In this document: positions 44,042 through 49,902 of the stretch, one piece after another
How the letters are laid out: every line of letters begins with the position of its first letter
How positions within the stretch are numbered: the first letter of the stretch is position 1
NCBI RefSeq assembly: GCF_001724135.1
Contig: NZ_MEDS01000015.1
Span: 1-49,902, forward strand
Length of the DNA stretch: 49,902 nucleotides
Direction: 5' to 3'
From: Comamonas sp. SCN 65-56
GTDB taxonomy: Bacteria; Pseudomonadota; Gammaproteobacteria; Burkholderiales; Burkholderiaceae_C
Made by a program: the position numbers and the translations under genes
The notes under the pieces: generated by a model
Databases searched by the model: none
What the model saw: only the letters and a program-made list of their open reading frames with translations
What the model was told of the DNA's origin: nothing

Positions 44042-45763
44042 CTACGGCTGATAGCTCGGCAGTTCGACCACGTAGGCATCGACCGAACTGCCGCCGCCCC
44101 AGTCGCTTCCGAACAGCAGGCGGGTGCCGCTCGGGCTGATCACGACGTGCGGTTCCGCCCAATAGCCGCGCGGCCCTGCCTTGCCATACGACCGATGGTG
44201 CGCAACCCGGCATACCTGCCCGCCGGGGTTGGTGTTCGCCAGCACGATCTCCTGGTTCAGCGTCGCCTTGCCGTCGGTGTTGCCCACGATCGACACCGCG
44301 ACCCAGCCGGGATTCTTCAGCGAAACGGCCGACACGTGCGTGCTGCCCGGCGGGTATGGATACCCGGTCGACGGCCCCACGATCACGCGCGGCGCCGACG
44401 CACCGGTCATGTCGCTGGTCACGAGCGAACCGACGTAGCTCCCGTCGAACGAAACCGTATTGTGGGTGTCGACGCCGCTCGCCAGCCGGCCAAGCGATGC
44501 GTGCTCCTCGCCCACGACCGCCAGCGTGCGCAGGATGTTCAGGTCCAGATCCCTCACCTGGGCATTGGCGGCCGCGTAGAACGCGAGGGTGCCGCTCGGA
44601 GCAGCGATCGGCGCCAGCCCATTGGATTCGCTCACGCGCCGGTACTCGGTGTTGGTGCTCACCCGGTAGGTGAACATCTGGCTCCCGCAGCGCAAGCCGA
44701 TCAGGTCCGAGTCCCATGAGGTGTACATCGGATCGGCGCCGCCGGAGACGCTGCACGAAAAGGTCTTCAACGTCGTCTTTGTGCCGGTGACGACGTTGTA
44801 CTGAACCAGACGAGTGCCCGAATCGATGTACAGCAGCAGGTTCGGGTTGGTCCCGTGCCAGTAGAACTGCTCGAGATCGGGCGGATCGATGTCCAGCGCA
44901 CGGATGTACTGGTAGGTCTTGCCGTTGTACAGGTGGTGCCCGGCGCCGCCCCGCACCGAACCCCCCGTGTGGTACAGGATCAGATAGCTCTCGTCCGCAT
45001 TCCAGGCCGGAATCGTCGAGTAGGCCGGCTTGATCACGTTGGTGCCGCCGGCATCGGTGAGGCGGCGAACCGTCGTCCCGAACGCCGGATCGGTCACCGC
45101 CTGGCCCACGCCCGGCCTGGCCAGCGAGCCCATGGCGTGGCTGACCTTGTCCGTCACCAGACCCTCGCACAGGTTGGCACTGGCACTTGCCTGGTTCGCG
45201 GTGAAGCGCGCACTCACCGAGCGCGCCGCCGTCATGCTCACCGTGCAGCCCGCGGTGCCCGAGCACGCGCCGCTCCATCCGGCAAAGCTGTAACCGCTCG
45301 CCGCCGCAGCCATCAGGCTCACACTGGTGCCCGACGCATAGTTCTCGCTGCAGTCCGCCCCGCAACTGATCCCGAGCGGCGACGACGTCACCGTGCCCGA
45401 ACCCGTCACCCCGACCGACAGCGTGTAGCTTGCGGTCGGCGCGGGTGTGGGTGCCGGTGTGGGTGCGGGTGTGGGTGTGGGTGTGGGTGTGGGTGTGGGT
45501 GTGGGTACGGGTGTGGGTACGGGTGTGGGTGCGGGTGTGGGTGCGGGCGTCGGCTCAGGCGCGGGTGTCGGCGTGGGTTTTGGGGTCACATTCGTGGCTG
45601 GCGCATCCACGGACGCCAGGCTCGGCGCAGCGCTCGAATCGGCGCCGTTGTCGGCGGCATTCCCGCACCCGCTCAGCAACGCGAGACTCACGCAGGCCGA
45701 CACCGCCCAGGCGAATCGTCCAGACCGGGGTTTGTCCTGCAAGACAAGAAGCATGGATTTCAT
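44042..45763 (-). CDS. Secreted beta-propeller lipoprotein with Pro-Thr linker and one InlB-like repeat (paralogue B)
   Basis: A 573-residue protein. The signal peptide ends in lipobox LLSGC (Cys33), so it should be a lipoprotein. Residues ~60-110 are an almost pure Pro-Thr/Ala/Val repeat, followed by one InlB-like repeat at ~112-188 (GSGTVTSSPLGISCGADCSE, FAGWSGAC). The propeller at ~198-573 is close to paralogue A, with VTDPAFGTTVRRLTDAGG, IPAWNADESYLILYHTGG, HH at 522-523 and EPH at 537-539. In-frame starts also occur at 45778, 45823 and 45754; 45763 is chosen because CAGGG precedes it and the signal then aligns with that of paralogue C. It is probably anchored at the outer membrane with the propeller held out on the linker. 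Confidence 0.75.
   Translation of the reverse strand: MKSMLLVLQDKPRSGRFAWAVSACVSLALLSGCGNAADNGADSSAAPSLASVDAPATNVTPKPTPTPAPEPTPAPTPAPTPVPTPVPTPTPTPTPTPTPAPTPAPTPAPTASYTLSVGVTGSGTVTSSPLGISCGADCSENYASGTSVSLMAAAASGYSFAGWSGACSGTAGCTVSMTAARSVSARFTANQASASANLCEGLVTDKVSHAMGSLARPGVGQAVTDPAFGTTVRRLTDAGGTNVIKPAYSTIPAWNADESYLILYHTGGSVRGGAGHHLYNGKTYQYIRALDIDPPDLEQFYWHGTNPNLLLYIDSGTRLVQYNVVTGTKTTLKTFSCSVSGGADPMYTSWDSDLIGLRCGSQMFTYRVSTNTEYRRVSESNGLAPIAAPSGTLAFYAAANAQVRDLDLNILRTLAVVGEEHASLGRLASGVDTHNTVSFDGSYVGSLVTSDMTGASAPRVIVGPSTGYPYPPGSTHVSAVSLKNPGWVAVSIVGNTDGKATLNQEIVLANTNPGGQVCRVAHHRSYGKAGPRGYWAEPHVVISPSGTRLLFGSDWGGGSSVDAYVVELPSYQP
45441..45548. repeat. GGGTGT/GGGTGC hexanucleotide repeat inside propeller gene B
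   Basis: About 108 bases of near-perfect 6-base repeats, GGGTGT with GGGTGC and GGGTAC variants on the plus strand (CCCACA-type on the coding strand), encoding the Pro-Thr/Ala/Val linker. Unit length is a multiple of three, so slippage would change linker length without breaking the frame. The plus strand has many GGG runs spaced by three bases, ideal for G-quadruplex formation. Confidence 0.93.
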
Positions 45764-45839
45764 TGCAGCCCTGCTCATGAAGTTCGTCCGAATATCCGCG
45801 TCGCCCCGTCGGCATGCAGGCAATGGCCTGTCTCACTGC

Positions 45840-47228
45840 CTATGGCCGATAGGCTGGAAGCTCCACCACATAGGTGTCCGCGGTCTTCCCGCCACCCCAG
45901 TCACTCCCGAAGATCATCCGCGTCCCGCTCGGGCTGATGACCACGTGCGGCTCGGCGAAGTAACCGATCGTTCCACAATTGCCGCCGCAGGAACGGTGAT
46001 GCGCCACGCGACACACCGCCCCGCCCGGGTTCGTATCGGCCAGGATGATCTCGCTCTCGAGAACGCCCTGACCCAGCTTCCCTCCGGAGAGATCACCGAT
46101 CACCGACACGGCCACCCAACCCGGATTCTTGTGCGCCACCGCCGAAATGTGCGTCCCGGACGGCGGATACGGATACCCCTGGCTCTGGCCAATGATCACG
46201 CGCCACGATCCGTCCCACATGTCGTGCGCCACCAGCGTCCCGGAGTTGTCCTTTCCAGCCCGCGCGGCAACCGGACCGGAATCGAACTGCACGCTGTAGA
46301 AGATGTCGTGCCCGCTCGCAAGGCGGCCAAGCGACCCGTGCTCGCCCGAGTTGATCACGTCCAGCGTCAGCAACTCGTTCATGTTCGCATCGCGAACAGT
46401 CCCGATCCGATCGCTGTCGTTCAGGAAGTAGCGCGTACCGCTGGGCGCAGCCTGCGGTGCGTTCTGCGCCCCGCCCTCGCCCGTCGTCTTCGTGAGCACG
46501 GTGCCCACGACGCCGGCATCGATGTCGTAGCTGAAGATCTTGCCTCCGCACGTCAGGCCGATCTTGCGACCCTGCCACGACATGTACATCGGATCGGTCC
46601 CGCCGGTCAGGTCGACACCGCTGCCGCATGAGGTCGGAGGCGTCGAAAAATCGCGCAGCATCGTCTTCGCGCGCGTCTCCACGTTGTATCGGTACAGCCG
46701 ACGCTCGACGATGTTCGCGTAATAAAGAACCTGCGGGTCGGTCGTGTCCCAGTAAACCTGCTCGTCATCGGCCGGACTGATGTCATCGAGCGTGCGAAGG
46801 TACTGGTAGGTCTTGCCGTCGTACAGCTCGTGCCAACCCCCCGGTCGAAGCAGAATCAGCCGGGTCTCGTCGGCGTTCCAGGCCTGGATCGTCGAGTACA
46901 TCGGCTTGATGAACTCGAACCCCTTCGCCGCAGCGTCGCTGATGCGCCGAATCGTCGTGCCAAACTGCGGATCCACGAACGAACCACCCACCGCAGGCTT
47001 GGCAACATCCGTCATCGCATGCGCCAACTTGTCCGTCACCAGACCCTCGCACAGGTTGGCACTGGACGAACCGACCGACGCGACGCCTGGTCCACTGGCG
47101 GAATCCACACTGCCGTTGCCGCCTCCGCAGGCACCAAGGACAATCGCCAGAGCGGCGACGAACAGGCCTCGGCGGGGAGGCGACCCGGACCCGACAGCGG
47201 AAACCAGACGGAACGTAGCGCGCTGCAT
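45840..47228 (-). CDS. Secreted beta-propeller lipoprotein (paralogue C)
   Basis: A 462-residue lipoprotein: signal MQRATFRLVSAV through lipobox LGAC (Cys34), then GGGNGSVDSASG as a short linker with no InlB-like repeat. The propeller region starts at NLCEGLVTDKLAHAM and shows FVDPQFGTTIRRISDAA, IQAWNADETRLILLRPGG, MYMSWQGRKIGLTCGG, HISAVAHKNPGWVAVSVIGD, HH at 410-411, EPH at 426-428 and GSDWGGG. Compared with A and B, it lacks the GGAGHH insertion and has an extra loop near residue 415 (CGGNCGTIG). Other starts lie upstream (47285, 47330); 47228 gives the best lipoprotein signal, although its ribosome-binding site is weak. Confidence 0.74.
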   Translation of the reverse strand: MQRATFRLVSAVGSGSPPRRGLFVAALAIVLGACGGGNGSVDSASGPGVASVGSSSANLCEGLVTDKLAHAMTDVAKPAVGGSFVDPQFGTTIRRISDAAAKGFEFIKPMYSTIQAWNADETRLILLRPGGWHELYDGKTYQYLRTLDDISPADDEQVYWDTTDPQVLYYANIVERRLYRYNVETRAKTMLRDFSTPPTSCGSGVDLTGGTDPMYMSWQGRKIGLTCGGKIFSYDIDAGVVGTVLTKTTGEGGAQNAPQAAPSGTRYFLNDSDRIGTVRDANMNELLTLDVINSGEHGSLGRLASGHDIFYSVQFDSGPVAARAGKDNSGTLVAHDMWDGSWRVIIGQSQGYPYPPSGTHISAVAHKNPGWVAVSVIGDLSGGKLGQGVLESEIILADTNPGGAVCRVAHHRSCGGNCGTIGYFAEPHVVISPSGTRMIFGSDWGGGKTADTYVVELPAYRP

Positions 47229-47361
47229 AATGAGAAACACCTTGCGGTCGGTCGATTGAAGGGAAGTCCGATCCGGCATCTCCATTGTCAAGGAATTCTT
47301 CCGGGTCAAGCCATCAGAAAGCATGCGCAATGACGGACGGAGCCTGAGGCGTCACCAGCGG

Positions 47362-47379
47362 TCTGCGCACTTGTGCAGA
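47362..47379. promoter_or_regulatory. Near-perfect palindrome, possible operator
   Basis: TCTGCGCA-CT-TGTGCAGA is an 18-base inverted repeat with eight pairs (one G-T) and a two-base centre. The position, between two divergent transcription units, suits a dimeric regulator. No run of T follows, so a terminator is unlikely. Confidence 0.35.
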
Positions 47380-47455
47380 GCCGCAGAAACCGATGTGGCA
47401 ACAGCAACGAAAGCAGGCACTTGCCGCGTCATCATGTCAATCAGATGTCAGGATC

Positions 47456-47489
47456 CGATGCAGAAGAATCGATGCAGGAATCGATGCAG
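47456..47489. repeat. Short tandem repeat, CGATGCAG x3
   Basis: CGATGCAG occurs at 47456, 47470 and 47482. The last two are part of an exact 12-base tandem GAATCGATGCAG (47466-47489). It lies about 135 bases before the hydrolase gene and could be a regulator-binding array or simple slippage product. Confidence 0.7.
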
Positions 47490-47622
47490 GAAACAACTCG
47501 CCGCGCAGGCTAGCACAACGTGTCGACCGACCTCCTGCCGTCAACCTGACATGCAAGCCGACCGGCGGCGCTCCTCGCACCTGTGTGCCGTCGATAGAAT
47601 CGACAGCGGACTGGACCCTTGA

Positions 47623-48447
47623 ATGGCAGGCGGACTCTCGATGACACTGGATGCGCTGCCGGGGCCAGATGCCGATGTACGCATCGAAGCGACCCTCTGC
47701 GAAGGCTTCGACGCTGGTCACCGGATGGGCATCTGGTGGCTGCCCGCTGGCGAGCCCCGTGGGGCGGTACTTTGCGTGCAGCCGCTGGGCGTGGAGCGTT
47801 CGATGGCGCGGCACGCGATCGCGTCGCAGGCGTGGCGGCTCGCCGCCCGGGGTTGGGCAGTCCTGTTGATCGATCTCTTTGGCCTTGGCGACTCGCCGGG
47901 CGAACCCGCCGAAGCCACACTCGATGGTTGGCGAAGTGACCTGTTGCGTGCCGCGATGCTGGCACGCCGGCGGCACTCGGGATCGAATGTGTTGTGGGGG
48001 GTGCGCAGCGGCGCGTTGCTCGTTGCCGATGTCGCGATGGCGCTGGATCAGTTGATCGACCTGTACGTCTTCTGGCAGGCGCCAGCGAGCGGCGATGCGA
48101 TTGCGACGATCCGCCCGGAGGGCGGCAGCCTGGCGCCATCCCTTCTGGCCGACTTGCGCGAGCTTCGCATGGAACCTCCCGCCATCGCCGAGCACGGCAG
48201 GCCGCCGGCCGCGCTCTTTCTCGAAGTGTCTGGCCTGTCCTCCATGACCGAGGAGGTTTCCGTGCCGACCTGCAATCTCGCGGAAGCCTGGCTCGAGGCA
48301 GGCTATCTGGCCGTGCCGCGATCGTCCGCACAACCGACATTTCAGGCAGCGCACGCCACGACGGACGGAGAGCGGTGGCTGTTGCGCAGCGAATCGCTGA
48401 TGGGTGCCTGTATCGCGACCGAGGAGTTTCTCGAGGACGCACAGTGA
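47623..48447 (+). CDS. Alpha/beta hydrolase-like protein, exosortase-A-associated hydrolase 2-like
   Basis: A 274-residue alpha/beta-hydrolase-fold protein: AVLCVQPLGVERSMARHAIA, AARGWAVLLIDLFGLGDSPGE (strand and loop before the elbow), then the elbow region VLWGVRSGALL. The G-x-S-x-G serine is replaced by Arg (GVRSG), as in the gene at 20354, so ordinary esterase activity is doubtful. Starts at 47623 or 47641 are both possible; each has a GGA at usable distance, and I give the longer. It overlaps the next gene by 4 bases, repeating the hydrolase 2 then hydrolase 1 order seen at 20354-22155. Confidence 0.78.
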   Translation: MAGGLSMTLDALPGPDADVRIEATLCEGFDAGHRMGIWWLPAGEPRGAVLCVQPLGVERSMARHAIASQAWRLAARGWAVLLIDLFGLGDSPGEPAEATLDGWRSDLLRAAMLARRRHSGSNVLWGVRSGALLVADVAMALDQLIDLYVFWQAPASGDAIATIRPEGGSLAPSLLADLRELRMEPPAIAEHGRPPAALFLEVSGLSSMTEEVSVPTCNLAEAWLEAGYLAVPRSSAQPTFQAAHATTDGERWLLRSESLMGACIATEEFLEDAQ

Positions 48448-49244
48448 ACGCCCCCATGTCGGTGATCGAAACGCCAGTCACGATCGTCGGCGCTGACGGC
48501 ATGCGGATCGGCATCGCGACCAACGCCACCCGGATTGCCGACAAGGCGGTATTGATCGTGCCGGCCCCGGGCGAGACGCGCACGGGACCCGATCGGCTCT
48601 ACGTCCGCCTTGCGCGCGAGCTTGCCCGCGCCGGCCTGCCCTCGCTGCGCTTCGACCCGGCCGATGGCGGGGACTCGCGGCCCACGTTGCGCGACGGCAG
48701 CGCCTATAGGGAAGACCTGATCGCGGCGGCACGACAGCTGCTCAGGCTTCATCCCGACTCCTTCGTTGCCGTCCTGGCCGTCGGACGCGCCGCCGGAGTG
48801 ATCGTTCGCGAGTGGCAGGCACTGGTCGATGCCGGCGTGCCGCTGTCGGCTCTGTGCCTGATCGATCCCTCGATCACACCGCAGGCAGTGACCGCTCGGC
48901 CGGCCTGGTGGCGCAGAATGCTCGGAAAGCATGCGCAAGCCGTCGAGCGGTCGGAGCCTGTCCTGGATGGAGGCGAGCGCATCGACCTCCCCGGGGAGGG
49001 CCAATCCTGGCATGCGCTGCCGGATGCCGTGCGCGCCGCACGCGCGAGAATGCTCGTCGTTGCGCGAGGTGACGATTCCTCGAGCGATGCGGTGGTGGCC
49101 TTCGCACAAGGTGATCGACGATGGCGCAAGGCACTGCGCAAGTCGCGCGGATGGCTCCAGATCCACGGCGCCGAGCCCGGCTTCACGCAAGCCGAGCACT
49201 GGCGACCGCTCATCGAATGGCTGGCCAGGCGACTGGCCGACTGA
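48444..49244 (+). CDS. Alpha/beta hydrolase-like protein, exosortase-A-associated hydrolase 1-like
   Basis: A 266-residue hydrolase-fold protein: ADKAVLIVPAPGETRTGPDRLYVRLAREL, GLPSLRFDPADGGDSRPT and elbow AVGRAAGVIV, where the nucleophile position is Ala/Arg and neither Ser nor Cys. The P-G-x-x-x-x-G-P-x-R-x-Y/N opening matches that of the hydrolase half of the fusion at 21241 (PAGLKYHAGPHRLNV). The start is GTG at 48444 by its GTGA overlap; an ATG at 48456 is the alternative. With the preceding gene it forms a second, more degenerate copy of the EPS-type hydrolase pair. Confidence 0.76.
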   Translation: MNAPMSVIETPVTIVGADGMRIGIATNATRIADKAVLIVPAPGETRTGPDRLYVRLARELARAGLPSLRFDPADGGDSRPTLRDGSAYREDLIAAARQLLRLHPDSFVAVLAVGRAAGVIVREWQALVDAGVPLSALCLIDPSITPQAVTARPAWWRRMLGKHAQAVERSEPVLDGGERIDLPGEGQSWHALPDAVRAARARMLVVARGDDSSSDAVVAFAQGDRRWRKALRKSRGWLQIHGAEPGFTQAEHWRPLIEWLARRLAD

Positions 49245-49363
49245 TGCCAGAGGCGGCGACATCTCGCAGTCACATCGAATCAGCGAATGCTCGCCCCATC
49301 GGATGACAACCTCTTGCGCGGACACCTCCGTCGCAGACCGACGCCGGCTCAATTCGATTCCGG

Positions 49364-49902
49364 TCACTCCTGCGTGCACGCGCCTGGAGCCGAAAAGACC
49401 CGCTCGCCACCGATGCGCAGCCACCCGGTCGTCGCGCGATCGAGGGAACCGTCGATCGACGACATCGCCGCGACGGCACCGATGCCGGGCACCAACGCGG
49501 TGCCAGTTGAGCCACGCAGTTCCCCGGGGAAAGCTTCGCCGCGTTCACTGCTGGCAGCCATGCTCGGGGTGTCTGCCCACTGCCCGCCACCGCTGCCCGA
49601 TACCGTGCCGGGCAACGCCCGGGCGCGCGATGGCGTCATCGCACTTTGCCGCGCCGGGCTTTGCATGCGGATCGTCGCGCTCGCGCGCACCGGCCAGCGC
49701 GGCACCGGGTTGCCTGCGGCATCGGGTGCCAGGTAGATCGCGCAGGCCCAGCTGCGCGGCGCGCCGATCGGTGCGGGCGTGCCGAGATCGATCGCGCCGA
49801 GCCGGCGGCGCGACGGCGCCGCGCAGCCGTCCACGATGCGCATCACCCACACCGCGATGCGTCCGACCAGCGGCACGCTCATCGGCACGCCGTAGCGCAG
49901 CT
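49364..49902 (-). CDS. Unidentified protein, C-terminal part, runs off the right edge
   Basis: An open minus-strand frame with no stop up to the window end. Its codons show strong G/C preference at third positions, which supports a real gene over the overlapping plus-strand frame. About 179 C-terminal residues are visible, including VGRIAVWVMRIVDGCAA, SWACAIYLAPDAAGNPVP, a low-complexity Ala/Ser/Gly-rich stretch and DRATTGWLRIGGERVFSAPGAC at the end. I do not recognise the family. It could be an envelope or pilus-related protein, but nothing proves it. It is convergent with the hydrolase pair. Confidence 0.5.
   Translation of the reverse strand, partial: LRYGVPMSVPLVGRIAVWVMRIVDGCAAPSRRRLGAIDLGTPAPIGAPRSWACAIYLAPDAAGNPVPRWPVRASATIRMQSPARQSAMTPSRARALPGTVSGSGGGQWADTPSMAASSERGEAFPGELRGSTGTALVPGIGAVAAMSSIDGSLDRATTGWLRIGGERVFSAPGACTQE

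Larger units (their letters stand above)
47229..47622. other. Divergent intergenic region, 394 bases
   Basis: This separates the minus-strand propeller gene C from the plus-strand hydrolase pair. It has lower coding quality than its surroundings and holds a near-perfect palindrome (47362-47379) and a short tandem repeat (47456-47489). No gene or RNA is recognised. Promoters in both directions are expected, but I cannot place them with confidence. Confidence 0.5.

Noticed and set aside
45441-45548. CRISPR-like array
   Set aside because: The repeat has 6-base units without spacers and is translated in frame as a Pro-Thr linker.
40668-47228. Propeller proteins as PEP-CTERM substrates
   Set aside because: Their C-termini end in ELPxYxP with no PEP motif, membrane helix or basic tail.
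49287-49736. Plus-strand frame of 149 codons at the right edge
   Set aside because: Third-position base use is poor in this frame and good in the overlapping minus-strand frame.
1-49902. tRNA, rRNA, insertion sequence, phage or integrase genes
   Set aside because: No cloverleaf-like sequence, transposase motif, terminal inverted repeats or integrase was recognised; the accessory character comes from gene content only.

Overview
The window is GC-rich, densely coded DNA, most likely from a betaproteobacterium of the Burkholderiales. The left flank (pmbA, darP/yjgA, mogA, relA, mtfA) is an ordinary chromosomal neighbourhood for that group. I recognise no tRNA, rRNA, insertion sequence, integrase or CRISPR array.

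From about 5.2 to 40.6 kb lies one very large exopolysaccharide (EPS) locus of the kind linked to exosortase A (XrtA/PEP-CTERM). It starts with the phosphoglycosyl transferase that primes the lipid-linked repeat unit (5227-6600). A minus-strand pair follows (6670-9020) that resembles the WbpP/TviC epimerase and WbpO/TviB dehydrogenase and should supply UDP-N-acetylhexosaminuronic acid. Export and control genes come next on the plus strand (9369-15255): outer-membrane export lipoprotein, chain-length determinant, tyrosine autokinase, outer-membrane beta-barrel and ExeA-like ATPase. A small-molecule module follows (15476-21244): class II amidotransferase, acyl-CoA ligase, acyl carrier protein, NAD-synthetase-like PP-loop enzyme and alpha/beta hydrolase. 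A second hydrolase is fused to a glycosyltransferase (21241-23382). The rest of the run (23379-40621) holds four NodB-type deacetylases, three CelD/FemAB-like acyltransferases, a GNAT, a Wzx-type flippase, an O-antigen ligase/polymerase, two GT2 and two further GT4 glycosyltransferases, a secreted beta-propeller protein and a DUF218 protein. From 19323 on, many junctions are 4-base ATGA/GTGA overlaps or gaps of a few bases, which suggests translational coupling.

From 40.7 to 47.2 kb everything is on the minus strand: three more secreted paralogues of the beta-propeller protein (two carrying InlB-like repeats and proline-rich linkers) and a zinc-ribbon methyltransferase. At 47.6-49.2 kb there is a second pair of hydrolases of the exosortase-A-associated type, and an unidentified partial gene runs off the right edge.

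How the parts may fit (inference): the polymer is probably built by a Wzx/Wzy-like route from a repeat containing an amino-uronic acid. Deacetylases could expose amines, and the GNAT-fold enzymes could re-acylate them, perhaps with acyl groups activated by the ligase/ACP pair. The amidotransferase and PP-loop enzyme could make amides. The propellers may bind or cleave the secreted polymer. No exosortase and no PEP-CTERM substrate is visible here, although the rest of the usual locus is present.
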